Positions 22,357-32,333 of a DNA stretch of 43,823 nucleotides are shown here, piece after piece. How positions within the stretch are numbered: position 1 is the stretch's first letter; each line of letters starts with the position of its first letter. The stretch is taken from the NCBI RefSeq assembly GCF_003121405.1, contig NZ_QBUY01000073.1:1-43823 (forward strand), read 5' to 3'. The stretch comes from Paraburkholderia sp. C35 (GTDB lineage Bacteria; Pseudomonadota; Gammaproteobacteria; Burkholderiales; Burkholderiaceae). The notes below the pieces were generated by a model. It was not told the origin of the DNA, made no database searches, and saw only the letters and a program-made list of their open reading frames with translations. Both the position numbers and the translations under genes were made by a program.

Positions 22357-25212
22357 ATGCCAGTGGGGATTCAAACGATATTCGAAGCGCAATCGGCGCT
22401 CGACGGGGTGTTTCAAGGTTTCACGCAGCAGGCACGCAGACCGATGATCGCGCAACCGCGCGGGCTCGTTCGTGCGCTTGTGCACGCCCGCATGATTGCA
22501 CTGACCGCGGCGGCCACGCTCGCGCTGCACGGCGTCGCCGTGCAGGCGCAGACGTCCGCGCCCGCTTCAGTGCAACCTTCCGCCCAGTTGCACGCGCAAG
22601 CATCGCGCGTCAACCTCGCTTTGTTCTATGGTTCGCGTGTGCCTGTCGGCGAACTGCAGGCGTTCGATGCCGTCGTGATCGATCCCGCCAGCGGCTTCGA
22701 TCCGTCAGCGCATCCGTTGCGTCACACCGCGTGGCTCGCCCGCACCCGTGCCGACGCCGCGCAAACCACGCCCGATGCCTTCGTTGCCGCGCAGATCGCA
22801 CCGCTGTGGCAACGTGGCTATCGCGGCTTCCTGCTCGACACGCCAACGGCCATCGCATCTGCCGAAGCGATCCGCGCCGCGCATCCCGATGCGCGTCTCG
22901 TGATCGGCGGCGATAACGCGTTGCAGGCCGCTACGCCGCACGCCAGTTCGCTGTATGCCGTGATCGGCCCGGCGCTGGTGCGCGACGCGCAGAACGGCAA
23001 CGTCGCAGCAGGCGCGCGCGATGCGCGCCGCGCCGCCGCGCAGCAGTTCATGCAGGCGACAGGCGTGCCCGTCATCTCGATCGAAACCTGGCCTGCCGAC
23101 GACCGCGCCTGTGCGCGCACCACGGCCGCGCAGGCATTGGCGCTGGGCGTCACACCGTATGTGACGAACGCGTCGCTGAACGTGGTCGGCATCGGTGCGA
23201 TCGAAGTGCTGCCGCGCAAGGTGCTGATCGTGCAGGACAGCGACGGTGAGCTGCCGCTCGACGAAACGCCCGGCGTGCGCGATCTCGCGACGCCGCTCAA
23301 CTATCTCGGCTACGACGTCGAGTTCGCGAACGTCCACGATCCGCTGCCGGACGGCATCACGCCGGACCGCTACGCCGGTGTGGTCGCATGGCTGCAGGGC
23401 GATGAAACGCCGAACAGCGGCGCCTGGCGCGCGTGGGTCGATGCGCGTCTTGCCGCACGCGTGCCGATGGTGTTTCTCGGCCAGTTCGGCTTCGACGCGG
23501 CGGAAGACGAAGGGCGCGCGCTCGATCTGCAAGCCGTGGCCGGACCGTTCACGGACAAGATCGAAACGGTGTCACGCGATCCGCTGGTCGGTTTCGAAGT
23601 CGATCCGAAGCTCGGCACGCGCGACCTCACGGGCGTGCAGGTCGGCAGCCAGAGCCAGTCGCTGCTGCGCGTGAAAAGCGGTGACGCGACGCTCGATCAG
23701 ATCGCCATCACGCCGTGGGGCGGCTTCGCGATGAGTCCGTACACGGTTGTGTCGCTCAATGGCATCGGCCAGGAGCGCTGGGCGATCCAGCCGATCGAGT
23801 TCTTGCGCCGCGCATTGCGCCTGCAACCGATGCCGTCGCCGAGCGTCACTACGGAAAACGGCCGACGCCTGTTCATGTCGCACGTGGATGGCGATGGTTT
23901 CGCGTCGCGCGCGGAATTCCCCGGCGCCGACTACTCGGGCGAAGCGCTGTACCAGCAGATTTTCACGCGCTACAAGGTGCCGATGACGCTGTCGGTGATC
24001 GAGGGCGAAGTGGGGCCGAAGGGTCTGTATCCGCAGATCTCGCCGCGTCTCGAAGAGATCGCGCGCAAGATGTTCGCGCTCCCTTATGTGGCGATCGGCA
24101 CGCATACGTACTCGCATCCGTTCGAGTGGGAAAACGTCGATGCGAAGACGGGTGAACGCGTGGACCGCGGTGGCGGCGACACGGCGTTCTCGCTGAACAT
24201 TCCGAATTACACGTTCAATATCGACCGCGAAGTGACGGGGTCGATCGATTACATCAACTCGCGCCTTGCGCCTCCCGGCAAGAAGACCACGATCCTGCAA
24301 TGGCCGGGCAACTGCGAGCCGCCCGCGATCGTCGTGCGTGCGGTGTACAAGGCGGGCGTGGATAACGTGAACGGCGGCGACACCGTCATCACGAAGAGCG
24401 CGAACAGCTGGACCAATATCGCGCCGATCGGCGTGCTGAAAGGGCCGGGCGCGTATCAGGTCTACGCGCCGAACCAGGACGAGAACGTCTACACCAACGA
24501 CTGGCTCGGTCCGTTCTACGGCTTCACGCGCGTGCTCGAAACCTTCGACATGACGGACAAGCCGCTGCGCTTCAAGCCGATCGACATCTACTACCACATG
24601 TACAGCGGCACGAAGGTGGCATCGCTGCGCGCGCTCGACCAGATTTTCGCGGCCGTGCTGAAGCAGCCGGTGCTGCCCGTGCATATGACGGACTACGCGC
24701 ACAAGGTGCTCGACTGGCGCTCGTTCGCCGTCGCGCGCTCGGTGCAGGGCGAAGCGTCCGATGCGAAGCAGCAAGACTGGATTGTGCGTGGCAATGGCGA
24801 AGTGCGTGAACTGCACTGGCCGCTGACCACGTCGCCGGATCTGCAGGCGTCGCATGGCGTGACGGGTTACGCAGCGGGGCCGGACGGCACCTACATCCAT
24901 ATCGCCGATGGCGCAGCGCGCGTGTCGTTCGACGCAGCGAATGCGAAGCCGCAAGCCAACGCGCTGCCGTATATCGCCGAAGCAAACGGCTTCGTGCGCG
25001 ATTTCAAACGCGATGGCAAGAACCTGTCGTTCGAGTTCGGCAGCTACTACCAGCCGTTCGTGAAGCTCGCGAATGCGCAGAGCTGCACCGCGACCGTCGC
25101 TGGCCGTGCCGTGCCGCTGCAGCGCGACGGTGCCTACGTCCGCTTCGATACGCCCGCGCTGAATGCGCTCGAAGTCCACTATCAGCCTGTCGAGATCCGC
25201 TGTGAACGATAA
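22357..25212 (+). CDS. pelA: PelA: Pel polysaccharide deacetylase/hydrolase
   Basis: The product is 951 residues from ATG 22357, close to Pseudomonas aeruginosa PelA (948). The ribosome binding site is weak; ATG 22444 would still keep the signal peptide (core MIALTAAATLALHGVAVQAQ). Domains: GH114-like hydrolase (about 85-275), a Rossmann-like segment starting VLIVQDSDGELPLDETPGVR (near 290), the metal-dependent deacetylase with HVDGDGF (Asp511, Asp513) and THTYSHPFEW (His583, His587), and a C-terminal beta-rich domain. PelA partly de-N-acetylates the GalNAc-rich polymer in the periplasm. The hydrolase domain keeps FYGSRV, VVIDPASGFDP and FLLDT (Asp161), but lacks the region equivalent to YVSVGEV and the FESLF motif that carries the catalytic Glu. 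It is therefore probably inactive. It is first in the operon. Confidence 0.92.
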   Translation: MPVGIQTIFEAQSALDGVFQGFTQQARRPMIAQPRGLVRALVHARMIALTAAATLALHGVAVQAQTSAPASVQPSAQLHAQASRVNLALFYGSRVPVGELQAFDAVVIDPASGFDPSAHPLRHTAWLARTRADAAQTTPDAFVAAQIAPLWQRGYRGFLLDTPTAIASAEAIRAAHPDARLVIGGDNALQAATPHASSLYAVIGPALVRDAQNGNVAAGARDARRAAAQQFMQATGVPVISIETWPADDRACARTTAAQALALGVTPYVTNASLNVVGIGAIEVLPRKVLIVQDSDGELPLDETPGVRDLATPLNYLGYDVEFANVHDPLPDGITPDRYAGVVAWLQGDETPNSGAWRAWVDARLAARVPMVFLGQFGFDAAEDEGRALDLQAVAGPFTDKIETVSRDPLVGFEVDPKLGTRDLTGVQVGSQSQSLLRVKSGDATLDQIAITPWGGFAMSPYTVVSLNGIGQERWAIQPIEFLRRALRLQPMPSPSVTTENGRRLFMSHVDGDGFASRAEFPGADYSGEALYQQIFTRYKVPMTLSVIEGEVGPKGLYPQISPRLEEIARKMFALPYVAIGTHTYSHPFEWENVDAKTGERVDRGGGDTAFSLNIPNYTFNIDREVTGSIDYINSRLAPPGKKTTILQWPGNCEPPAIVVRAVYKAGVDNVNGGDTVITKSANSWTNIAPIGVLKGPGAYQVYAPNQDENVYTNDWLGPFYGFTRVLETFDMTDKPLRFKPIDIYYHMYSGTKVASLRALDQIFAAVLKQPVLPVHMTDYAHKVLDWRSFAVARSVQGEASDAKQQDWIVRGNGEVRELHWPLTTSPDLQASHGVTGYAAGPDGTYIHIADGAARVSFDAANAKPQANALPYIAEANGFVRDFKRDGKNLSFEFGSYYQPFVKLANAQSCTATVAGRAVPLQRDGAYVRFDTPALNALEVHYQPVEIRCER

Positions 25213-28200
25213 AACGAACGACAACCGTCCCCGTATCGTTCCGACGTGGCTGGTCTACTCGCTCGCGGGCGTAGTGGTCGCGACCATGTACGGCGTGTCG
25301 CCGCGCGGCGGCTTGCGTCAGCGCGTTGCATCGGTGGGCGCGCCGAGCGAACTGAGCGTCGCGTATCTGGAAGCGTGGTCGAAGGTCCGGCCCGATAACG
25401 AGGAATTTCTCTCGCTGCTGGGCGCGCAATATCTGTATCTGGGCCGCACCGACGACGCCGAACGGATCGCTACGCGCATGGAAGCGCTCGGCACCGAGGA
25501 CATGCTCAAGAGCGCGATGATGCTGCATCTCGCCGTCACGGAGCAGCGCACCTTCGCGATTCCCGAAGACGATCCGCGCCGCGTGGCCGCGCTCGAGAAC
25601 TTGCGCGTGCGTCTGACGCAGGCGTCGGCGTTGCACTGGGCGCCGAAGGATCTCGAATGGCTCGCGCAGCGTTCGGCTGCCGTCGGCATGCCGGATCTCG
25701 CCGCCAAGCTGTATGCGCGCCTGTCGGCCAACGATCCCGACCAGCGCGCGAAGTGGGATACGCAGATCACGCGCTACGCGTTGCAGGTCGGCGATTATCA
25801 TGCTGCTGCCGATGCATGGTTCCGTCAGGAAGCCGCCGCACAGACGCGCGATGAACAGCGCCGCTGTTTCGTCGCGGGCGTGCGCACGCTGCAGTCGGGC
25901 AATCTGCTCGACGATGCGCTCACGGCTGCCGACGCCCATATCGGCAAGCTCGCCGACGATCCCGCCACGCTGATCGTGATGCTCAATCTCGCGCGTGCGG
26001 CGAATCGTCCGGATGCGGTGGACCGTTACGCGAAGCTGCTGGCGAAGTACGCGCTGGCGGAACCGACGTCGCCGATCGGCGAGCATGTGCGCGAAGTCGC
26101 GCAAGCGGGTTATGCCTATATGGATGGTCCCGTCGCGTACCGTCATCGCGATGCACTCGTCAGTCTGCGTGCAGCGATGCGCGCAGCGGCGGCAGAGGAA
26201 GGGGACAGCGTGCGCGTGCTGCGCGTGGCGGCAAGTGTTGCACCCGCGCAAGCGCCGCAAGCACCGCACGCCGCCAGCGACCTCGCTGCACCGAGCGCCG
26301 CCGCGATCCGTTCAGATCCGAGCGTCGCGAACGTGGTGTTTCAGGCGTTCGTCGAATCGGGCGATCTGCCGAGCGCGCAGAAAGTCGCTGCACAACAGGT
26401 GCAGCGCGATCCGCGTTCGGTGGAATGGGTCAAGCGTCTCGCGCAGGTGGCCGAGTGGAATCGCGATCCGTCGCTGGCATTGAAGTCCTGGCTCGACTAC
26501 GCGCAGCTGTCCAACGATCAGGTCGGCTGGCAGAACGTGCTGCGCATCGCACCGATGCTCGACGACGACGAAGCGTATCTGACGGCACTCGTGCATGAAT
26601 CGCGTGCTACGCCGAACGATCTGAAGCTGGTCGACAACGTCACGGCCACCTATGAGCGTCTCGGCCGTCCCGACGATGCACTGGCGTTCCTGCGCTCGCT
26701 GCCGCGCGGCACGAATGCCGATGCCATCGATCAGCGCATCGGCCAGCTTGCCGAGCGCGCCGGTCACGACGATCAGGCGCTCGCGACCTATCGTGCCGTG
26801 CAGGCGCGCCATCCTAACGATGCCGACGCAGCGCTGCGCACGGCAAGCGTGCTGTACAGGCAGGGCGACTATCGCGCGTCGCTGGCTGCGCTGAAAGTGG
26901 CGCGCAAGGGCGCCAAAGACACCGACGAAGATTTCTGGCGCAACTACGCCGAACTCGCGCGTCTGCTGCAACAGGATGACGACGCGAACGAAGCGTATCG
27001 CCATCTGATCGCGAGCGGCGTGGCGACGCCCGAAGACCTCGGCGACATGACGTACTTCTACGACCCGTATCCCATCGATGCGGGCCGTGTCGCGGAGTTG
27101 CGTTATCAGCGCGATCACACGGTGCGCGCGTTGCAGGACGCGATCTTCTATTACACCGACGCGCAGGCGATGGACCGCATTGCGTTCCTGCTCGCAGGCC
27201 TCTCGCCGGAAGAGCTCAAGGCGGCGGAAGCGTCGCCGTCGCTGCTCGGCGTGCGCGCGGAATACTACCGGCTGATCAATGAGCCGCAGAAGGCGCTCGC
27301 CGATCTGAAGCGCGCCGTCGATCTGCCGGGCGCGAGTTCCGATCTGCGTGCGGCGTATCTGTGGACGCTGGTCGACTACGGCAGCGACGGCGACTTGCGT
27401 GAAGCGCTCAAGCGTTGGCGCGGCAATGCCGATCAAAGCTCGGCATTGTGGGAGCCGTACGCAGCCGCCGAAATGCGCCTGAACCGGCCCGTTGCCGCGC
27501 TCGAATATCTGCGCCGCGAGTCGGCGATGATGTCGCGTGATCCGCTGTGGCTGCTCACCTATGCCGACGCGCAGGAACAGGCGGGCCACGACGGTCTTGC
27601 CTGGTCGATCCGCAAGAAAGTATGGCTGCAGATGCAGCAGGACGAAGCGAAGCTCGCGAAGCTGCACGGCGCGCAACGCGCGGCGATGCGTGGCCGTACC
27701 GCGCAGGACGCCGAGACGCTCGACGATCTGCGTGGCCGTCGCGTGACGCTATCGGCCGACTATGCGACGGGCGACGAGTCCGCTGCCTTGCTCAACAGCC
27801 TGATGGCGGCACGGCCTGCATCGTCGGATAACGCGATTGCGCGCCGCACGATGATCGGCACGGCCAAGGGCTTGCCGGGCGGTGCGCCGCTCGATGGCGC
27901 GGGCTTGCCGGAGAACGCGCGCGTGCGCGGCGCGGTGGCGAAGGAAGTGGCCGTCGCGTGGGCGCTGTCGAAGGAAAGTAATCCGCTCGCGAAGCGCTGG
28001 CTTGCGCAGCAGTACGCCGAGCGCCTGTCGCGTCCCGCCGATGCACAGCTGACCATCGCGCTCGCCGAGAACGACATCCCTGAAATGGAGCGCCTGCTTG
28101 CAGTCGAACGCTCGCGTCTGCCCGTCAACGACCGCATCGACGCGACGATTGCCGTCGACCGGCCGGACCGTGCGCAGCAACTCGCGTTCAATGCGCTCGA

Positions 28201-29179
28201 CGGCGCGCCGGAAGACACCGACCTGCACACGCGTGTGACGGAAACCACGCTCGACTGGCCGCAATCCATCGACGCCGAAGTCGTCAACCATATCGAGCAT
28301 CCGCTCGATTACGTCGAGACGACGCTCGCCGCGAGCCACAAGATTGCCGAGCGTTATCTCGTCGGCGTGACGGCAGTGCAGCACTTCCAGCATTCGACGG
28401 ATATCTCGCAGCTGGTCAACGTGCCGTCGGTGGATCGCTGGCTGAACATCTACGGCGAGCGCCAGACGCGCGATACCTCGTTCACGGTGACGGGCGGACG
28501 ACGCGTCGGCGCGAATGAGTTCTACACGCTCGATCTCGCGAGCGAAGTGGGGCGCAACTCGCCGCTCACGCTCGGCGTGCGCGCGGGCCGCAACCAGGTC
28601 GCCGACGAAAACCAGGCGCTGCTGGTGGGCGGCATGAAAGACAACGTGATCGGCGATCTGACGTACCGGATGACGGAGCGCATCACGCTGCCGGGCAGCG
28701 TGGAAGCGGACCGCTTCTATAGCCAGTCGCGCAACTACCTCGGCAGCGGCGTGCTGTCGACAGCCGAAGTGAGCTACCGCATCCGCACGACGTACCCCGA
28801 TTACACGCTGCGCGCGCTGCTCACGCACGGCGGCTACGGTGCAAGCGGACAGCCCGATGCGCGGCTGACGAACCTGCTGCCGACTGCATTGCAGCCCGCA
28901 ACAGCGCAGGACTTCATGCCGGACACGTACACGCAGTACGGCTTTTACTTCGGCTTCGGTAACGATTTGCAGGAGCAGTACACGCATGCATGGCGTCCGT
29001 TCTTCGACGTTGGCATCGTGCATGACTCGATCCAGGGCTGGGGCCCGGACGTGAGTCTGGGCATTGCAGGCACCGTGCTGGGTGGCGATCACCTGGCTGT
29101 GTTCCTGCAGCATCAGCGCGTGTCGAAGATCGGCACGCCCGTCACGCTGCTGGGCGCGACCTACAAATGGTTTTACTGA
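25202..29179 (+). CDS. pelB: PelB: TPR scaffold and outer-membrane Pel porin
   Basis: Translation from GTG 25202, overlapping pelA by 11 nt, gives 1325 residues, slightly longer than P. aeruginosa PelB (1193). An N-terminal membrane anchor (IVPTWLVYSLAGVVVATMYG) is followed by about 900 residues of helical TPR-like repeats, for example YAELARLLQQDDDANEAYRH. A C-terminal beta-barrel starts near 28430 (YGERQTRDTSFTVTGGRRVG) and ends in the aromatic terminus TYKWFY. In the Pel system the TPR region binds PelA and guides the polymer to the barrel, which exports it with PelC. The order pelA-pelB-pelC and the coupling are standard. Confidence 0.92.
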   Translation: MNDKTNDNRPRIVPTWLVYSLAGVVVATMYGVSPRGGLRQRVASVGAPSELSVAYLEAWSKVRPDNEEFLSLLGAQYLYLGRTDDAERIATRMEALGTEDMLKSAMMLHLAVTEQRTFAIPEDDPRRVAALENLRVRLTQASALHWAPKDLEWLAQRSAAVGMPDLAAKLYARLSANDPDQRAKWDTQITRYALQVGDYHAAADAWFRQEAAAQTRDEQRRCFVAGVRTLQSGNLLDDALTAADAHIGKLADDPATLIVMLNLARAANRPDAVDRYAKLLAKYALAEPTSPIGEHVREVAQAGYAYMDGPVAYRHRDALVSLRAAMRAAAAEEGDSVRVLRVAASVAPAQAPQAPHAASDLAAPSAAAIRSDPSVANVVFQAFVESGDLPSAQKVAAQQVQRDPRSVEWVKRLAQVAEWNRDPSLALKSWLDYAQLSNDQVGWQNVLRIAPMLDDDEAYLTALVHESRATPNDLKLVDNVTATYERLGRPDDALAFLRSLPRGTNADAIDQRIGQLAERAGHDDQALATYRAVQARHPNDADAALRTASVLYRQGDYRASLAALKVARKGAKDTDEDFWRNYAELARLLQQDDDANEAYRHLIASGVATPEDLGDMTYFYDPYPIDAGRVAELRYQRDHTVRALQDAIFYYTDAQAMDRIAFLLAGLSPEELKAAEASPSLLGVRAEYYRLINEPQKALADLKRAVDLPGASSDLRAAYLWTLVDYGSDGDLREALKRWRGNADQSSALWEPYAAAEMRLNRPVAALEYLRRESAMMSRDPLWLLTYADAQEQAGHDGLAWSIRKKVWLQMQQDEAKLAKLHGAQRAAMRGRTAQDAETLDDLRGRRVTLSADYATGDESAALLNSLMAARPASSDNAIARRTMIGTAKGLPGGAPLDGAGLPENARVRGAVAKEVAVAWALSKESNPLAKRWLAQQYAERLSRPADAQLTIALAENDIPEMERLLAVERSRLPVNDRIDATIAVDRPDRAQQLAFNALDGAPEDTDLHTRVTETTLDWPQSIDAEVVNHIEHPLDYVETTLAASHKIAERYLVGVTAVQHFQHSTDISQLVNVPSVDRWLNIYGERQTRDTSFTVTGGRRVGANEFYTLDLASEVGRNSPLTLGVRAGRNQVADENQALLVGGMKDNVIGDLTYRMTERITLPGSVEADRFYSQSRNYLGSGVLSTAEVSYRIRTTYPDYTLRALLTHGGYGASGQPDARLTNLLPTALQPATAQDFMPDTYTQYGFYFGFGNDLQEQYTHAWRPFFDVGIVHDSIQGWGPDVSLGIAGTVLGGDHLAVFLQHQRVSKIGTPVTLLGATYKWFY

Positions 29180-29223
29180 TCCGGCGCATTGGCACGATAA
29201 CGACATTTCTGAGGAGTAGTTCG

Positions 29224-29775
29224 ATGAGCAACATCAACGGCTGGTCACGTTTGATCAAGTGGGTGGCGGCAGCCACCGCGTCGGCGCTGGTGCTGGGCGC
29301 ATGCGGTTCGATTCGCCAGGCGGGTTCGCCGTCGCTCGAATCGAAGGATTCCGTCGCCGTGGTGACGATGGCGAATTTCACGGAAACGCCGGCAGCAGGC
29401 AGCAGCGCCGCCGCCATCGCCGCGAACGCATTGCGCGAGAACGGTTTCGCCGACGTGCGCCTCGCACCCGTCGATGCATCGGCGAATGCGATGTTCGACA
29501 CGGCACAGCGCGACATCGGCGAGAAGAAACTCGCATGGGCGCGTGAGCAGCGCGTGAAGTACGTGCTGACGGGCGCAGTGGAAGAGTGGCGCTACAAGGT
29601 CGGCGTGGATGGTGAGCCGGTCGCTGGCGTGACCTTCGAACTGATCGACGTGGCGTCGGGCCAGGTGGTGTGGAGCGCGACGGGTTCGAAGAGCGGCTGG
29701 ACGCGTTCGAGCCTCTCGAGCGTCGCATCGTCGCTGATCGGCAGCCTGCTGTCGCCGCTGCGTACGCGCGGCTGA
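29224..29775 (+). CDS. pelC: PelC: outer-membrane lipoprotein of the Pel exporter
   Basis: The product is 183 residues. ATG 29224 is preceded by GAGGAG at 8 nt. The lipobox LGAC gives a lipidated Cys near residue 26. The mature protein contains the PelC/DUF799-like pattern: DSVAVVTMANFTETPAAGSS, then RDIGEKKLAWAREQRVKYVL and TGAVEEWRYKVGVDGEPVAG. PelC forms a dodecameric ring under PelB at the outer membrane and funnels the cationic polymer. It starts 44 nt after pelB. Confidence 0.92.
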   Translation: MSNINGWSRLIKWVAAATASALVLGACGSIRQAGSPSLESKDSVAVVTMANFTETPAAGSSAAAIAANALRENGFADVRLAPVDASANAMFDTAQRDIGEKKLAWAREQRVKYVLTGAVEEWRYKVGVDGEPVAGVTFELIDVASGQVVWSATGSKSGWTRSSLSSVASSLIGSLLSPLRTRG

Positions 29776-29790
29776 AGGCGTCGTGTGTCT

Positions 29791-29807
29791 GCCGCGAGAG
29801 TCGCGGC
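29791..29807 (+). other. Intra-operon hairpin between pelC and pelD
   Basis: GCCGCGA / TCGCGGC form a 7-bp stem with a 3-nt loop in the 88-nt pelC-pelD spacer, the longest gap in the operon. It may set mRNA stability or partial termination, and so the ratio of exporter to synthase genes. Confidence 0.35.
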
Positions 29808-29863
29808 GGGCGCAGGGCAATCTGCAATACGCAAGCAACTCGACACGTGATGAGGAGTCGGCT

Positions 29864-31291
29864 GTGAATACCGTCACCGCGCAAAGCGCCGCCAGTGCCG
29901 CCAGTGGCGCGGCCAGGCCGCGTCAATCGAACCCGTTCGGCAATCTGAGCGCCGTGCGGCGCCTCGTCGCGCCCGCGGTGTCGCGGCCGTTTTCCATCGT
30001 CGAGACGATCGTGTTTATCGGCGGGGTGTTCGCGCTGTCGTATGCGCTCGATCACAACGATCCGTTCATGCTGCACGCGGGCTTCCCGTGGCTGTGGTTC
30101 GCGCCGCTCGTAGTCGCGCTGCGCTACGGCACGCTGCTCGGCGTGCGCGGCTGCGCGATGCTGATCGGCGCGTATCAGGTGTTCACGCAGATGCTCGGGC
30201 ATGGCAGCGCGGCTGCATGGCCGACGCTGTATTTCACGGGCGGCGTGCTGCAGACCGTGATTGCAGGTCACTTCGGCGATACGTGGGGCAGCCGCGCGCA
30301 ACGCGCGAACGCGATCAACGATTATCTGAACGACCGGCTGGTGGCGATCACCAACAGCCACTATCTGATGCGTCTGTCGCACGAACGGCTCGAAAAGGAC
30401 TTGCTGACCAAGCCGACCACGCTGCGCGATTCGATCACCGAGTTGCGCCGCATTTCGGTTGCGCATGGTCTCGATACGAAGCCGAATCATTCGGACGACA
30501 TGCCGGGCGCGCGCGAACTGCTGGAGTTCGTCGCGCAGGCCTGCCAGATCGAAGTGGCGGCGTTGTACCCTGTGCGTGACGGCAAGGTGGGGCGCGACGC
30601 GCTTGCGCATATCGGCGATACGTTCGATTTCGATCCGCGCGACGAACTCGTGCAGCACGCGCTCGAAACGCGCGCTGTTGCGCATCTGAAGAGCGAAGAT
30701 CGTCCGGTGACGAATTCGCATCTGCTGGTGTGCGCGCCGCTGATTTCCGCCGACGGCCGCATGCTCGCGATGCTCGTCATCCGCCGCATGCCGTTCCTGT
30801 CTCTGAATTTCGACAACCTGCAATTGTTGCTGGTGCTGCTTGGCTACTACGCGGACGGCGTCGAGCACTCGCAGCAGGTGCGCGACATCCTGAACGACGT
30901 GCCCGATTGCCCGTATGAATTTGCGCTTGACGTGAGCCGTCTCACGCGCCTCGAACATTCGTCGGGCATTACGTCGTCGCTGGTGGCGCTGGTGTTCCCG
31001 CACGACGATGCGGGCGATTCGTTCTTCGAACACGTGATGCGCCGTCGCCGCTCGCTCGATCTGATGTGGCCGGTGAAATCGGCAGGGCAGTCGGTGCTGC
31101 TGAACCTGATGCCTGCGACCGACGCGATCGGCGTCGACGGCTATCTGGCGCGGATCGAATCGAGTCTGCGCGCGCAGTTCAATCTCGATCTCGAAGGCGC
31201 GCGCATCGGTGTGCATACGCTGCATCTGGGCAGCGACCAGCCGGGCCCGGCGTTGAAGCGCCTTCTCATGCGCAGTGGCATCGATGGATAA
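29864..31291 (+). CDS. pelD: PelD: c-di-GMP-binding inner-membrane regulator
   Basis: The product is 475 residues from GTG 29864, which has GAGGAG 7 nt upstream. An ATG at 29783 would add 27 residues with no ribosome binding site. About four membrane helices (residues 45-145, starting SIVETIVFIGGVFALSYAL) are followed by a helical linker, a GAF domain (about 215-335; VAALYPVRDGKVGRDALAHI, LLVCAPLISADGRMLAMLVI) and a degenerate GGDEF domain. The inhibitory-site motif RxxD is present as R396-S-L-D399. The catalytic GGDEF signature is absent, as in P. aeruginosa PelD, which is a c-di-GMP receptor and not a cyclase. c-di-GMP binding switches polymer synthesis on. It overlaps pelE by 8 nt. Confidence 0.9.
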   Translation: MNTVTAQSAASAASGAARPRQSNPFGNLSAVRRLVAPAVSRPFSIVETIVFIGGVFALSYALDHNDPFMLHAGFPWLWFAPLVVALRYGTLLGVRGCAMLIGAYQVFTQMLGHGSAAAWPTLYFTGGVLQTVIAGHFGDTWGSRAQRANAINDYLNDRLVAITNSHYLMRLSHERLEKDLLTKPTTLRDSITELRRISVAHGLDTKPNHSDDMPGARELLEFVAQACQIEVAALYPVRDGKVGRDALAHIGDTFDFDPRDELVQHALETRAVAHLKSEDRPVTNSHLLVCAPLISADGRMLAMLVIRRMPFLSLNFDNLQLLLVLLGYYADGVEHSQQVRDILNDVPDCPYEFALDVSRLTRLEHSSGITSSLVALVFPHDDAGDSFFEHVMRRRRSLDLMWPVKSAGQSVLLNLMPATDAIGVDGYLARIESSLRAQFNLDLEGARIGVHTLHLGSDQPGPALKRLLMRSGIDG

Positions 31292-32333
31292 CCCGACCGC
31301 AAAAAGCGCCACGGGCGGCGCGCTCGCGTTGCTGGTGTCCGCGATGGCGGCGCTCGGCATCGTGCTGGTGGCGTGCGCGCAGGGCGCAGGCATCGTCTAT
31401 TTCGCCAACACCGCGACGGCTTACGATCCGCTGTGGCCGGTGGTGCTGCTCGACGTCGTGTGCGGCGTGCTGCAGGCGCTGCTGTTCCGCCTGCTGCTGC
31501 CGTTGCGTTATCGCGAGCCGCGCATGTGGAGCCTGCTGCTGCTCGGCTCCGCGTGCACGTTCGTGCCGCTGTTCGGCGGCCTCGTCGTGCTGGTGAGCTG
31601 CATCTGGGCAGCGCTGTATCCCGCGTCGCACGCTGAAGACGAAATGGGCGATGTGCCTGCGCCGGAGTTCGTGACCTATCTGATGTCGCGTGTCTCGCAT
31701 GGCGGCGGCGCGCGTCTGCAGGCGCGTCTGGTGAACACGAAGGTTGCAGCGGCGGATCGTCTGTCGGCACTCGTCGCCATCCAGAGCATGCCCACGCGCA
31801 CCACGGGTACGCTGCTGCGCGACCTGCTCGCCGACCCGGTCGAAGACGTGCGGCTGATTGCCTACGGCACGCTGGATCAGGCCGAAAACGACGTGATGCA
31901 GCGCATCTTCAACACTGCGAAAACGCTGGAAGACGCGCAGTCGGAAGGCGATCGTCACGCGCTCAACCGGCAACTCGCCGAGCTGTATTTCGAACTGATC
32001 TATCAGAACCTCGTGCAGGGCGTGGTCTACAAGCACACGCTCGAACAGGCCGACCGCTACGCACGTGCCGCGCTGGAAATAGACGGCAGCGACGCCGCGC
32101 TGTGGATGATCCGCGGCCGCCTCGCGCTGACCAACGGCGCCCCTGATGAAGCCGCGCAATACATGGACCGCGCGCAATCGCTCGGTTTTCCGCGCGAGCG
32201 TCTCGTGCCCTGGCTTGCCGAAGTCGAATATCTGCGCGGCGATTACGTGCGCGTATCCGAACTGCTGGCGTCGCTCGGCAATGCCGCGACGCTGCCGATG
32301 CTCAAACCTGTTGCGCGTTACTGGTCCACATGA
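31284..32333 (+). CDS. pelE: PelE: membrane/TPR component of the Pel synthase complex
   Basis: The product is 349 residues from ATG 31284, overlapping pelD's stop; GTG 31275 is an alternative. Two or three membrane helices lie in the first 110 residues (ALLVSAMAALGIVLVACAQG, DPLWPVVLLDVVCGVLQALL, LFGGLVVLVSCIWAALYP). Cytosolic helical TPR repeats follow (for example DRYARAALEIDGSDAALWMI and APDEAAQYMDRAQSLGF). PelE bridges PelD, PelG and the glycosyltransferase PelF at the inner membrane. The stop overlaps the PelF start as ATGA. Confidence 0.9.
   Translation: MDNPTAKSATGGALALLVSAMAALGIVLVACAQGAGIVYFANTATAYDPLWPVVLLDVVCGVLQALLFRLLLPLRYREPRMWSLLLLGSACTFVPLFGGLVVLVSCIWAALYPASHAEDEMGDVPAPEFVTYLMSRVSHGGGARLQARLVNTKVAAADRLSALVAIQSMPTRTTGTLLRDLLADPVEDVRLIAYGTLDQAENDVMQRIFNTAKTLEDAQSEGDRHALNRQLAELYFELIYQNLVQGVVYKHTLEQADRYARAALEIDGSDAALWMIRGRLALTNGAPDEAAQYMDRAQSLGFPRERLVPWLAEVEYLRGDYVRVSELLASLGNAATLPMLKPVARYWST

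Noticed and set aside
27749..29206. A 485-codon minus-strand open frame inside pelB
   Set aside because: Antisense shadow of the PelB barrel region with no recognisable protein features.
29378..31393. A 671-codon minus-strand open frame across pelC and pelD
   Set aside because: Antisense shadow of pel genes; Arg/His/Gln-rich, no motif, no ribosome binding site.
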